A stretch of 64,000 nt of DNA from Pyrus communis (GCF_963583255.1 NC_084805.1:10284827-10348826), one strand, 5' to 3'. Counted from the first letter of the stretch, positions 1 through 10,829 are shown. Translations and numbers: made by a program. The notes: generated by a model not told the origin, from the sequence alone.

Positions 1-19
1 CATGAATATGCTCCTATCA
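1..19 (-). mobile_element. Terminal fragment of a minus-strand Athila-type LTR
   Basis: The first 19 bases end in the reverse complement of the LTR start (TGATAGGAGCATATTC) found complete elsewhere in the window. The sequence then switches abruptly to the upstream region of gene B. The rest of this LTR lies left of the window. Confidence 0.85.
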
Positions 20-373
20 GTATGCGGCTCCTTTTGACAAAGCTGCACGCGTTTTCTGAAAAGCAGAGAAAGCATCGCCGAACTTTGCGCTTGTCGGCTA
101 AAGATGTGTAGTTGCGGTGATGGCCTCCACGTGTTGTCTGAAAAGAAGAATTCTTTTGACAAAGTTGAACGCGTCTTCTGAAAAGCCGAGAAAGCGTTGC
201 CTAAATTACGCCGGAAATTCCGGCTTTTTGAATTGGTGGACGCGTCGCCTTGGCTTTTTTATTGAGCTATCGATCACCACAACAAACACACTCTGAAGAT
301 TTCCCATTCTTGAAAATCGACTCCGGCCCTTTGAAATTTAACTCCATCCCTTTTCTTTGAACACTTTTGAAAA
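20..373 (+). promoter_or_regulatory. Gene B upstream region, first (truncated) copy
   Basis: This matches the proximal upstream region of gene B in the other copies. It contains imperfect tandem modules beginning TTTTGACAAAG and running through ACGCG and CTGAAAAGC to a GTCGCC-like end, and one G-box (CACGTG, about 129-134). The TATA-like TTATAGAG seen before the other gene B copies reads TTTATTGAG here (about 257-266), so the box looks degraded. The left end is cut by the LTR at 1-19. Confidence 0.7.
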
Positions 374-880
374 ATGGCAAACCCATCGAACCTTAGCTTG
401 GAATTGAGCCTTAGCAGTGATACGGGCGCGCCGCGTCAAGGTAACGTATGGCGCCCTTCTTTCTTATCTTCTAACGGTCCTCTCACAGGTGAAGACTCCG
501 TGATGCAGGACGCCACAACAGCTACAATAGTAGCTAGGAACCTCCTCACTCCAAAAGATAGTAGGCTGCTGTCAGGACGGTCCGATGAGTTGGCCGTTCA
601 AGAGTCCCTCGCACTTAGTGTTCAGTGTGCGAGTTCTGTATCCAACATGGGCCAACGCCTGCTTGCCCGCTCCCGTCAGGTGGAATCATTGATGGCAGAG
701 GTGGAAAGTCTCAAGCAGGAGATCCAGCAGCTTAAGTACGAGAATAGAAGTTTGCACGTGCTTGCCAACAACTATTCGACAGGCATGAAGAGGAAGCTTG
801 ATGAGCTGCAAGAGTCTGAAGGTCGGATTCAAAGCGACCGTCAGAGGTTTTCGTCTTTCCTCGAGAGCAACGCTAGGTAA
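374..880 (+). pseudogene. Truncated gene B copy (antisense ORF of a non-autonomous element)
   Basis: This is the N-terminal two-thirds of the gene B protein described at 1770. It holds the Ser/Leu-rich N-terminus, the conserved middle and the coiled-coil heptads (residues about 105-155). After residue 163 the frame runs into foreign sequence and stops after ESNAR. The break is a direct-repeat junction: at 859-863 the coding sequence (TTTCCTC) joins sequence that normally lies more than 900 bases upstream of gene B (CGAGAGCAACGCTAGG), sharing only CTC. The proline-rich tail is missing and the TATA-like box is altered. It is a by-product of a tandem duplication and probably non-functional. Confidence 0.75.
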
Positions 881-1769
881 GCAATCAGGAATAGATTCCA
901 GGCAGTTGGCTCCAGATCGGAAGATTGACTCCAAGTGCCGGCTGATTGCTTCTTTTACTTTGCCATGCCAGTAAGAACAAGGACAAAGAAAAAGACAGGG
1001 AAAGAGCATGATATGAGATACTTTTGCTTTTGACCTTTATGATATGAGATACCTTTGCTTTTGAAGAAGTGGTGAATGAATCAGCACATGTATTTGTTGT
1101 GCTGTTTCCTCCTGGGTCATATGTACTCCAGGCATCTGGTATCATCTTTGGGGAAGAAGAAAGAATTGAGTCTTTCGAAAGGCTTTGCTGGGAGTGCGCC
1201 CTCAGAGGTGAGGGAGAGTTGGGCATTTTTCTTCAGGTTTGCCTTGCCATAAAAGACGAAGGTCGACATATATAGAGATAATATCAAGTGGTGGTACTGT
1301 TCTTTTACCCTTGTCGACAAACGTCTCTTCAATTTCTGAGCAAACGGCTCTTCGATTTCTGAACGGACGCCCCTTCGATTTCTGCACAGGCGCCCCTTCG
1401 CTTTCTAAACGACACATGGTAGTGCGGATGCAGCTCTGTCAGAGCTCTTTTGACAAAGTCGCACGCGTTTTCTGAAAAGCAGAGAAAGCGTCGCCGAAAT
1501 TTACGCTTGTCGGCAAAAGTGTAGTTGCGATGATGACCTCCACGTGAACTTTTGACAAAGTTGAACGCGTTTTCTGAAAAGCAGAGAAAGCGTCGCCGAA
1601 CTTCCGGCTGAAATTCCGGCTTTTTGAATTGGTGGACGCGTCGCCTTGGCTTCTTATAGAGCTATCGATCACCACAAACAAACACACTCTGAAGATTTCC
1701 CATTCTTGAAAATCGACTCCGGCCCTTTGAAATTTAACTCCATCCCTTCTCTTTGAACACTTTTGAAAA
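863..1769 (+). promoter_or_regulatory. Gene B upstream region, second (fuller) copy
   Basis: About 0.9 kb, matching the sequence before the other gene B copies. In order it holds: CGAGAGCAACGCTAGG; a stretch around TATATAGAGATAATATC (1267-1284); about four modules of 23-24 bases built on CTTCGATTTCTGAACG (1322-1412); modules starting TTTTGACAAAG (1448 and 1553); a G-box CACGTG (1541-1546); and a TATA-like TTATAG (1655-1660), 110 bases before the ATG. A second G-box present in other copies reads CACATG here (about 1411). Promoter function is inferred from position and motifs. Confidence 0.6.
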
Positions 1770-2486
1770 ATGGCAAACTCATCGAACCTTAGCTTGGAAT
1801 TGAGCCTTAGCAGTGATACGGGCGCGCCGCGTCAAGGTAACGTATGGCGCCCTTCTTTCTTATCTTCTAACGGTCCTCTCACAGGTGAAGACTCCGTGAT
1901 GCAGGACGCCACAACAGCTACAATAGTAGCTAGGAACCTCCTCACTCCAAAAGATAGTAGGCTGCTGTCAGGACGGTCCGATGAGTTGGCCGTTCAAGAG
2001 TCCCTCGCACTTAGTGTTCAGTGTGCGAGTTCTGTGTCCAACATGGGCCAACGCCTGCTTGCCCGCTCCCGTCAGGTGGAATCATTGATGGCAGAGGTGG
2101 AAAGTCTTAAGCAAGAGATCCAGCAGCTTAAGTATGAGAATAGAAGTTTGCACGTGCTTGCCAACAACTATTCGACGGGCATGAAGAGGAAGCTTGATGA
2201 GCTGCAAGAGTCTGAAGGTCGGATTCACAGTGATCGTCAAAGGTTTTCGTCTTTCCTCCGGAGGCACCTTTTTCCTGGCTCATCCAGTGCTTGGCCAAGT
2301 ATTGAGGCCTGGAATGCTCTAGCTCCGATGCCTCCCGCTCCGATGCCTTCCGCTCCGATGCCTTCCGCTTCGATGCCTTCCGCTCCGATGCCTTCCACTT
2401 CAAAGCCTTCCGCTTCGATGCCTTCCGCTACTATGCCTTCCACTCCGACGCCTCGTAGTGGGGCTTCACGTAAACAACCTTTGTGA
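1770..2486 (+). CDS. Gene B: coiled-coil, proline-rich protein of unknown function, antisense to its retrotransposon
   Basis: An intact 238-codon ORF. It begins MANSSNLSLELSLSSD, has a conserved middle (about 35-100), then heptads rich in Leu/Glu/Lys (about 105-155, including EVESLKQEIQQLKYENRSL) that should form a coiled coil. Next is a basic patch (MKRKLDELQ) and a tail of degenerate five-residue repeats (MPSAP, MPSAS, MPSTS) coded by a 15-base minisatellite, ending GASRKQPL. I see no signal peptide, membrane segment or catalytic motif and do not recognise the family. The carrier element reads on the minus strand (tRNA-Asp site at 2768-2785), so this gene is antisense. Antisense ORFs near the 3' end are known in Tat-lineage Gypsy elements; a link to those is a guess. 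A captured host gene is the alternative. Confidence 0.7.
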   Translation: MANSSNLSLELSLSSDTGAPRQGNVWRPSFLSSNGPLTGEDSVMQDATTATIVARNLLTPKDSRLLSGRSDELAVQESLALSVQCASSVSNMGQRLLARSRQVESLMAEVESLKQEIQQLKYENRSLHVLANNYSTGMKRKLDELQESEGRIHSDRQRFSSFLRRHLFPGSSSAWPSIEAWNALAPMPPAPMPSAPMPSASMPSAPMPSTSKPSASMPSATMPSTPTPRSGASRKQPL

Positions 2487-2514
2487 AGCTCCATCTTTCT
2501 CCATGTTTAGTATC

Positions 2515-2767
2515 TTTTTTTTTTTTTTTTTTTTTTTTTATGAACATGCATTGTTTTATTCAGTGCATTGGGTTGCCTCCCAAGTAGCGCTTTCTTTTAC
2601 GTCTTGCAGCCGGACGAAGAACCCAATCACTCCAGAATATGTTCACGAATCGGATGAGAACTCCGAGTCATGAACTAGTACCTAAAACAAGAAACAAAAC
2701 AAGATTAAGAATCTGGAATAAAAACAAACGAAAATAAAACAATCCAAGGGATTAGCAAATTTTCTAA
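2515..2767 (-). other. Poly-T tract and leader segment between gene B and the primer-binding site
   Basis: A T25 run (2515-2539) follows gene B; on the element's sense strand it is poly-A. The next segment, read on the minus strand, contains GGGAGGCAACCCAATGCA, a motif that in many plant Gypsy elements follows the integrase end of pol. In this element the end of pol therefore appears joined almost directly to the 5' leader, so gag-pol is essentially deleted. The same arrangement recurs at 39922-40162 and 47061-47300. Confidence 0.6.
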
Positions 2768-2785
2768 TCCCCGGCAACGGCGCCA
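2768..2785 (-). other. Primer-binding site, tRNA-Asp
   Basis: The plus strand reads TCCCCGGCAACGGCGCCA, which equals the 3' end of plant tRNA-Asp (GTC) including CCA. The minus strand is therefore a perfect 18-base PBS, five bases (AAATT) from the LTR. tRNA-Asp priming is typical of the Athila lineage. Confidence 0.9.
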
Positions 2786-2790
2786 AAATT

Positions 2791-5271
2791 TGATGCGAGA
2801 ATTATACGCACACAAATTAAACCCTCTTTTCGTCAAATTGTAGTATATGTATAAGTAGGGATCGTTCTAGACCGGGGATTAGGACGGATTGTTAACCACT
2901 TGGATTTGACTCAAAAACGTAAAATAACAATATGAAATACTAACTTAGACTCAAAGAATGCAAAACTAAGCTTTAAAACACTAAGACAAACCAAAAGACT
3001 CAAAACAACACAAACACACTCAAATCTGCCTAAAAACCACTTTCTGGGCAGATTTGAGCACAAACACAAATTTGGACGAATTTATGTAATAACTTGACTC
3101 AAGAACGTAAAAACACAATATAAAACACTAAACTAACTCAAAGAATGTAAAACTAAACACTTAAAACATTAAAACAAACCAAAAGACTCAAACATCACCC
3201 AAAACACTCAAAACTGCCTTAAAATCACTTTCTGGGCAGTTTTGAGCACTTTGGTGAATTTGGACGAAATTGGGAAATAAATTGAATCAAAACACTTAGA
3301 AACATAAACTAAGACACTTTCTAACTAAATTGGACAATAAAGTAAAGGGGGATTGAGGTTTATACGAAATTAAATTAAATTGCACAGATTGTAAATTAAA
3401 GCAAAATGTAAATGTGAATGTGTGATAGAATTGAATGGAATTGAAATGAATGAATGCTAGCTAAGGGGTTCATCTTCACATATGTTACACTTGCATAATA
3501 AAATGATTTCCAATTGCATTTCAATAAACCATGAAACTCAACACCCCGGGTTAACCGTGATGCACTAATTAACCTTCAAATCTTCCTAACGTTATTGAAT
3601 TGGATGGGTTAGCGCATACAACAATTCAAAACATTCCCCACAAGTCCTCAACATGAATGCATAGAAGAGGTACAAGCAAGAATCATTACGCTCTATGAAA
3701 ATTATAAGTGTTGACGAGGCATTCGTTACTATGGAATACGCATGAAACTTATGCCAAGAATTTGTTTAACGCGATTGTTTATAAGAAACCTCCACTACTT
3801 GTGAATATAAGTTCGTAACTATTAGGTGAAACTCACTTATATTCTAGCGTCATATTCATGCATGAAAATTAAGTGTGCACTCTCAATGAACATACATAAA
3901 TAAGTTATCAATCAAACAGTTAAACGAATTGAATCCACAACTTATGAAACGCAATTAGAAGTATTCAAATCAAAATGCAAGCATAAACATATATTTGAAT
4001 CACCCCCTAACCAAGGGGGGTTTAGTTCCTCATGGTACAAAACACAGAGAATCAAAGAAACACCTAAACATTCCAACAACTCAAACTTGAATTGTATGAA
4101 CGTTTAGGCCCTCTTATCATCCATTCCTCATTCGTACAAAACAAAGAGCATTGAAATTAAACATTGAAATCAAAGAAACACCTAAACATTCCAACAACTC
4201 AAACTTGAATTGTATGAACGTTTAGGCACTCTTCTCTTCCTCTTCGTTGTGGCACAAGGTCTAAGGTGAGTTTGATGGTGTGAATGGTTTGGGGAGTGGT
4301 GTTTGGATTAATAGGGAAGGCACGGCACAAGGGTGGTTTGATGTCTACATTTCTGCAATGGATGAGTTTTATGGAAGAGTGTTTGGAATGGATGAATTTC
4401 TGGCACAAAGGCCTTATTTCTGTGGTGAATGGATGTGTATGAATGAGTGTGAATGAATGAGTATTTATAGGTGAAATGTGGGGAACATGACAGCTAGGTT
4501 GCATGTGCACATGTTGGTTGAATGATTATGAGTGCATGTGGCTGAAATAGCATGTGGAATGGCTGGAAATGCAAGGAGAAGGCATGTGCACGGTTTTGGG
4601 AGAGAATGGGAGTGCAAGTGGCTGAAATGTTAGAGGAACAAGTGCATGTGGCTGCATTGTGGTGCAATGATGGAGGAACAATCTGAAAATGCAAGGTATG
4701 GCTGGAATGATTGTGTTTGTTTGAATGTGCATGTGATTAAATTAAAGGATGCAAAGTAAATAAATAATGAATGCATGTGTTGAATTATGAAGATGCATGT
4801 GCAATGAAGTGGAATGACAATCTGAAATGGGATAGGTACCCAAGGCAATGATGATTTCTGGTGGTGTTTTGGGTGCATGTGGAATGAATGATTTCTTGGT
4901 GAGTGGATGCATGTGTTGATTAAAGGGGGAATGCAAAGGAAAAGCTAGAAATGCATGTGGAGTGGCTGCAAGGTGAATGAATAATGAAATGGGAAAGCAT
5001 GTGCAAGGTTTTGGTGTGAATGATTGAATGTGCATGTGGCTGCAATGGAGGAGGAATCCTTCAATTTCGTCCATCCTCTTGGCTCCAAGCATATGATATC
5101 CATTCCAATCTCTAATTTGCTCCAAAAGGCTCCAAAAGGCATCCTTTTGCATACTTTGCCCTTAGAACCTGAAAACACACAAAAGAAGCATAAAGGACTA
5201 AAATAACTAAAGAAACATAACGTAAATGCACGAGAACAAGCCATTTAAGTCGCATGAATATGCTCCTATCA
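2791..5271 (-). mobile_element. 5' LTR (minus strand) of the element carrying the duplicated gene B
   Basis: A complete 2,481-bp LTR, bounded by TGATGCGAG (reverse complement of ...CGCATCA) and TATGCTCCTATCA. It lies beside a perfect tRNA-Asp site, so it is the 5' LTR of a minus-strand element extending left. Its core promoter reads TATTTATA on the plus strand (4462-4469). The U3 side is crowded with TGCATG motifs. It inserted into a TRIM LTR (5272 onward). ORFs of up to 136 codons in it recur in other LTR copies and are not taken as genes. Confidence 0.88.
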
Positions 5272-5404
5272 GGCCCAAGGCACTCGCCCTCACGGGCGAT
5301 GTGGGATAGGTTTACCAAGCCTATCCACCCCCCTTAGGGAGCCCGACGTCCCCGTCGGCACACCACGACCGTGAGTAAGGCTCTGATACCAAATTGTCAC
5401 ATCC
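5272..5404 (-). mobile_element. TRIM element fragment, minus strand
   Basis: Reverse complement of part of the TRIM described at 11398-14525: LTR start (5272-5317), polypurine-rich internal end, initiator-tRNA-Met site (5379-5391, reverse complement of TGGTATCAGAGCC), then only the last 10 bases of an LTR (TGTCACATCC). The left part was cut by the Athila-type LTR insertion; the right part ends in unrelated sequence. Confidence 0.8.
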
Positions 5405-5470
5405 TGGGTACATACAATCTACAACACATCTCTCTCCTCTAGGCATAGCGAACTCTAAATCGTACCCTAG

Positions 5471-5674
5471 AGGTGGGGAGCTCAAGGTCGCGGTGTTCAA
5501 GCGAGCAGAGGTCGCGGTGGACGACAGCAGGGCCAGGGGCGTGTTCACAATATTTCCCTGCAGGATGCCCAGAACAACCCGGACTTGATTATGGGTACGT
5601 TAAACATTATTGGTTATTTTGCTAGAGTCTTAATTGATTGTGGAGCTACACATTCCGCTATTTCTCATACATAG
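5471..5674 (+). pseudogene. Chromovirus (Tekay/Del-like) gag-protease fragment
   Basis: A 67-codon open fragment between inverted TRIM pieces. It starts with a Gly/Arg/Gln-rich linker (RGRGGRQQGQGRV) typical of the region after the zinc knuckle, continues through QDAQNNPD, and reaches the aspartic protease motif ARVLIDCGATHSAIS. The active-site triplet region reads DCGA where the family normally has DSGA or DTGA. It is cut at the TRIM boundary after SHT, and a TAG lies just upstream (5468-5470). It belongs to a different Gypsy lineage from everything else here. The 66 bases before it (5405-5470) show nothing I recognise. Confidence 0.7.
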
Positions 5675-5677
5675 GCT

Positions 5678-5912
5678 TGGTAAACCTATCCCACATCGCC
5701 CGTGAGGGCGAGTGCCTTGGGCCTTATATATCCATTCGCAACTTGTTAGTTTACAGTGACGCGTTTTGTGGGCGGCCCGGTTAGGGGTCTGGCAGGCGCT
5801 GGCTTCGGCCGAGTACTGGTCCACAGGAACAAAGCCGTGCGGTAGCTCTGTCTTCGGGCAGGGAATGCCAAAGCGGACAATATCACTGTACGCTGCAAGT
5901 TGGGATGTGACA
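5678..5912 (+). mobile_element. TRIM LTR, plus strand (235 bp)
   Basis: TGGTAAACC...GATGTGACA, the same length (235 bp) and nearly the same sequence as the TRIM LTRs at 13979-14213 and 14291-14525. Seven bases of TRIM internal end (ATAGGCT) precede it. It is opposite in orientation to 5272-5404, giving a 53-bp inverted repeat (5272-5324 against 5672-5724). Confidence 0.85.
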
Positions 5913-6722
5913 GTACATGTGCTTTGACAGCTAGGATGAATTAATTAAAGGAAGTGCATATGATTGCAAAATGTGAATGATTATGAGTGTGTGTGAGTGA
6001 ATTAAAGGATGGAATGCATGTGAAATGAATGAAATGCAATCTGAAATGGGATAGCATGCGGGTGAATGTGTGGCTGCAATGATGAAGTGAATGCATGTGT
6101 TGAATGATTAAAGTGCATGTGCAATGTTTTAAAGGATGGAATGATGGAGGAACAAGTGCATGTGAATGCATGGTGATAGCATGTGCATGGTTTTGGTTGG
6201 AATAATGGCAGATTGTGAAAACATGTGAATGCATGTGTTTGATGAATGATAAGTGGTGAATGATATGATAAGTGATAAGTGGTGAATGATAAGATAAGTG
6301 ATAAGTGGTGAATGATAAGTGATGAATGATAAGTGGTGAATGATAAGTGATATGATATGTGATTATGATAAGTAATGGGAGCATGTGAGAGAATGAATAA
6401 TGAATGCATGTGTATGGTTTTGGGAGAAAGGTGGAGATGCACGGCATAAGGGAATTGGAAAGGTTTAAATGTCCTAAAACTAAAGGGAACAAAGTTCCAA
6501 CACTTTGGTCTTCAATTTCGTCCAACATTTTGGCGGCAAGCATAAGCTATCCATCCTTAGCCCAAAAGTGCTCCAAAAGTCTCCAAAATGCATCTTTTTG
6601 CTCCTTTAGCCCTTTGGACCTACAAACACACGAAAATAGCTTAAAGGACTAAAATAACTAAAGAAACATAACGTAAATGCACGAGAACAAGCCATTTAAG
6701 TCGCATGAATATGCTCCTATCA
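5913..6722 (-). mobile_element. Athila-type LTR fragment, minus strand (U3 side)
   Basis: The promoter-distal part of a minus LTR, from the conserved GACAGCTAGG region to the terminal ATGCTCCTATCA. It includes a subfamily-specific AT-rich tract (about 6238-6370) of repeated GATAAGTGGTGAAT-like units. Its other half is missing from the window. The spurious ORFs here read through this tract. Confidence 0.8.
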
Positions 6723-8710
6723 ATAAGTAGGGATCGTTCTAGACCGGGGATTAGGAGGGATTGCAAATCACTTGGAAACTGACTCAAAAACGTAAAATAA
6801 AGTTAAAAACGTTCACGAAGACTCAAAGGACTCAAAACAAGTTCAAAAGACTCAAAACTGCCTAAAAACACTAACTAGGCAGTTTCTGACCTTAAACCCA
6901 ATGTTGGACGAATTTAAGATTATGGTTTGATTCAAACGTAAAAACACAATATGAAACACTATACTAGACTCAAAGAATGTAAAACTAAACACTTAAAACA
7001 TTAAAACAAACCAAAAGACTCAAACATCACCCAAAACACTCAAAACTGCCTTAAAATCACTTTCTGGGCAGTTTTGAGCACTTTGGTGAATTTGGACGAA
7101 ATTATGTAACAAAATGAATCAAAACACTTATAAACATAAACTAAAACACTTTCTACTAAATTGGACAATAAAGTAAAGGGGGATTGAGTTTTATACGAAA
7201 TTAAATAAAATGTACAGATTCGAATTAAGACAGATAGTATATATGAATGTGATGTAATGGAATGAATGGATGGATGCTAGCCAAGGGGTTCATCTCCATA
7301 CATGTTATACTTGCATAATAAATGATTTCCAATTGCATTTCAATAAACCATGAATTCTCAACACCCCAAGTTAACCGTGATGCACTAATTAACCTTCAAA
7401 TCTTCCTAACGTTATTGAATTGGATGGGTTAGCGCATACAACAATTCAAAACATTCCCCACAAGTCCCCTACATGATTGCATAATAGAGATACAAGCAAG
7501 AATCATTACGCTCTATGAAAATTATAAGTGTTGACGAGGCATTCGTTACTATGGAATACGCATGAAACTTATGCCAAGAATTCGTTTAACGCGATTGTTT
7601 ATAAGCAACCTCCACTACTTGTGAATATAAGTTCGTAACTATTAGGTGAAACTCACTTATATTCTAGCGTCATATTCATGCATGAAAATTAAGCGTGCAC
7701 TCTCAATAAACATACATAAATAAGTTATCAATCAAACGGTTAAACAAATTGAATCACAACTTATGAAACGCAATTAGAAGTAATCAAATCAAAATGCAAG
7801 CATAAACATATATTTCGAATCACCTCATAACTTTGAAATCAAAGAAACACCTAAACATTCCAACAACTCAAACTTGAATTGTATGAACGTTTAGGCACTC
7901 TTCTCTTCCATTCCTCATACGTACAAAACAAAGAGTATTGAAATTAACATTGAAATCAAAGAAACACCTAAACATTCCAACAACTCAAACTTGAATTGTA
8001 TGAACGTTTAGGCACTCTTCTCTTCCTCTTCGTTGTAGCACAAGGTCTAGGGATAGTTTGATGGTGTGAATGGTTTGGGGAGTGGTGGAAATGGAAGGAT
8101 GGTGTTTGGATTGTAAGGGAAACTCACGGCACAAAGGGGGAAGTGTTGGTGGTTTGTACAATGGAATGGAAGTGTTTATGGAATGGATGAATTTCTGGCA
8201 CAAAGGCCTTATTTCTGTGGTGAATGGATCCCCCCGTTTGTGGCTGCAATGAAGGGTTATTTATAGGTGAAATGGGGGGAACATGACAGCTAGGAGGGTG
8301 GTGGAAATCTGGAATGGTGATGGGAGATGCATGTGGCTGATTTATGCATGTGATTAAAGGGTGGAAATGCATGTGCTTTGAATAAGTGGCTGCATGTGCA
8401 AAGGGGACAATCTGAAAATGCATGTGAAAGCATGTGTTGGCTGCAATGATGAAATGGATGGGAGTGCATGTGGCTTAATTAATTAAAGGGAGTGCATGTG
8501 CAATGTTTTAAAGGATGGAATGCATGTGAATATGATGGAAATCTGATGGGAACTCATGGCAAGGATGATTTCTGGTGGTGAATGGGTGTATGTTTGAATG
8601 ATTAAAGGGACATGTGGGTTGGAAATGATGAAGGAAATGCATGTGAGTGACAACTAGATATGTTGATGAATGCATGTGGAATGTTTGTGGTGAGTGAATG
8701 TGGTGGTGAA
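6723..8710 (-). mobile_element. Athila-type LTR, minus strand, truncated at both ends
   Basis: It starts inside the conserved ATAAGTAGGGATCG segment; the first roughly 65 bases of the LTR are absent because the preceding LTR interrupts it. It runs through the AACTGCC inverted-repeat core, the TATA region (about 8261-8268) and the TGCATG-rich U3, and stops at GTGAA where element D begins. Together with D's 5' LTR it forms a long inverted repeat. No coding sequence is supported. Confidence 0.8.
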
Positions 8711-10824
8711 TGATAGAAGCATATTTAGGCGACTTACTTAGCTTGTTTTCGTGCATTTATATTGTTAATTCATAGTTGTTTTAGTCGTTTAAGCCATTTT
8801 CGTGTGTTTTTAGGTTCATATGGCTAAGGAAGCAAAAAGATGCATTTTGGAGCATTTTGGAGCAAAATTGGACTTGGAATGGATAGCTTATGTTTGGAGC
8901 AAAAGGAATGGACGAAATTGAAGGATTCCTAATCCATTGCAGCCACATGCATTCACATGCATAAATCAGCCACATGCATCTCCCATCACCATATCAGATT
9001 TCCCTCATATTCACATGCATTCCATCCTTTAAAACATTGCACATGCACTCCCTTTAATTAATTAAGCCACATGCACTCCCATCCATTTCATCATTGCAGC
9101 CAACACATGCTTTCACATGCATTTTCAGATTGTCCCCTTGCACATGCAGCCACATATTCATTGCACATGCAATTTCAACCCACATGCATCCTTTAATCAT
9201 TCAAACATGCAGCCACATTCCCTCCTAGCTGTCATGTTCCCCCCATTTCACCTATAAATAAGCATTCATTCTCATTCATTCTCATTCACTCTTCCATATT
9301 CCAGAAATTCGTCAAAACCTCTCCACACCCTTGCAGCAGCCACCAAAACACTTTTCTCCTCCATTGTAGCCACTCCAACCACTCCCCAAACCATTCACAC
9401 CATCAAACTATCCTTAGACCTTGTGCTACAACGAAGAGGAAGATAAGAGGGCCTAAACGTTCATACAATTCAAGTTTGAGTTGTTGGAATGTTTAGGTGT
9501 TTCTTTGATTTCAATGTTTAATTTCAATACTCTTTGTTTTGTACGAATGAGGAATGGATGATAAGAGGGCCTAAACGTTCATACAATTCAAGTTTGAGTT
9601 GTTGGAATGCTTAGGCGTTTCTTTGATTCTCTTTGTTTTGTACCATGAGGAACTAAACCCCCCTTGGTTAGGGGGTGATTCGAATATATGTTTATGCTTG
9701 CATTTTGATTTGAATACGTCTAATTGCGTTTCATAAGTTGTGGATTCAATTTGTTTAACTGTTTGATTGATAACTTATTTATGTATGTTCATTGAGAGTG
9801 CACACTTAATTTTCATGCATGAATATGACGCTAGAATATAAGTGAGTTTCACCTAATCGTTATGAACTTATATTCACAAGTAGTGGAGGTTGCTTATAAA
9901 CAATCGCGTTAAATGAATTCTTGGCATAAGTTTCATGCAATCCATAGTAACGAATGCCTCGTCAACACTTATAATTTTCATAGAGCGTAATGATTCTTGC
10001 TTGTACCTCTTCTATGCATTCATGTTGAGGACTTGTGGGGAATGTTTTGAATTGTCGCATGCATCATCCAATTCAATAACGTTAGGAAGATTTGAAGGTT
10101 AATTAGTGCATCACGGTTAACTTGGGGTGTTGAGAATTCATGGTTTATTGAAATGCAATTGGAAATCATTTATTATGCAAGTATAACATGTATGGAGATG
10201 AACCCCTTGGCTAGCATCCATCCATTCATTCCATTTCATCACATTCATATATACTATCTGTCTTAATTCGAATCTGTAATTTCGTCCAAATTCATTTTGT
10301 TACATAATTTCGTTTATAAGTGTTTTGATTCATTTTGTTACATAATTTCGTCCAAATTCACCAAAGTGCTCAAAACTGCCCAGAAAGTGATTTTAAGGCA
10401 GTTTTGAGTGTTTTGGGTGATGTTTGAGTCTTTTGGTTTGTTTTAATGTTTTAAGTGTTTAGTTTTACATTCTTTGAGTTAGTTTAGTGTTTTATATTGT
10501 GTTTTTACGTTCTTGAGTCAAGTTATTACTTAATTTCGTCCAAATTTGTGGTTTTGCTCAAATCTGCCCAGAAAGTGGTTTTTAGGCAGATTTGAGTGTG
10601 TTTGTGTTGTTTTGAGTCTTTTGGTTTGTCTTAGTGTTTTAAAGTTTAGTTTTGCATTCTTTGAGTCTAGTATAGTGTTTCATATTGTTATTTTACGCTT
10701 TTGAGTCAAATCCAAGTGGTTAACAATCCCTCCTAATCCCCGGTCCAAAACGATCCCTACTTATACATATACTACAATTTGACGAAAAGAGGGTTTAATT
10801 TGTGTGCGTATAAATCACGCATCG
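8711..10824 (+). mobile_element. 5' LTR of element D
   Basis: 2,114 bp from TGATAGAAGC to CGCATCG; the terminal A is mutated to G. The first roughly 550 bp match the 3' LTR (21312-23504) almost exactly, but from the region after the TATA box (9253-9260) to the R/U5 side the two differ by several indels. The LTR pair is therefore mosaic and cannot be dated simply. Confidence 0.85.
9253..9260 (+). promoter_or_regulatory. LTR TATA box
   Basis: TATAAATA preceded by the conserved ATTTCACC. The same box occurs at this point in all plus LTRs here (for example 16450-16457, 29960-29967, 53372-53379, 55497-55504, 56954-56961). Transcription should start about 30 bases downstream. Confidence 0.65.
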
Positions 10825-10829
10825 AATTT

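Noticed and set aside
885..1226. 113-codon minus-strand ORF, with an equal counterpart at 18746-19087
   Set aside because: It overlaps other open frames in the gene B upstream block, is rearranged in E1 and E2, and has no recognisable domain. Kept only as a remark.
2540..2680. Intact integrase C-terminus
   Set aside because: Only a short motif resembling the segment after integrase is readable; there is no HHCC or DDE domain anywhere in the window.
2768..2785. tRNA-Asp gene
   Set aside because: Only the 18-base 3' end of the tRNA is present, next to an LTR, so it is a primer-binding site. The same holds at 31642, 40163 and 47301.
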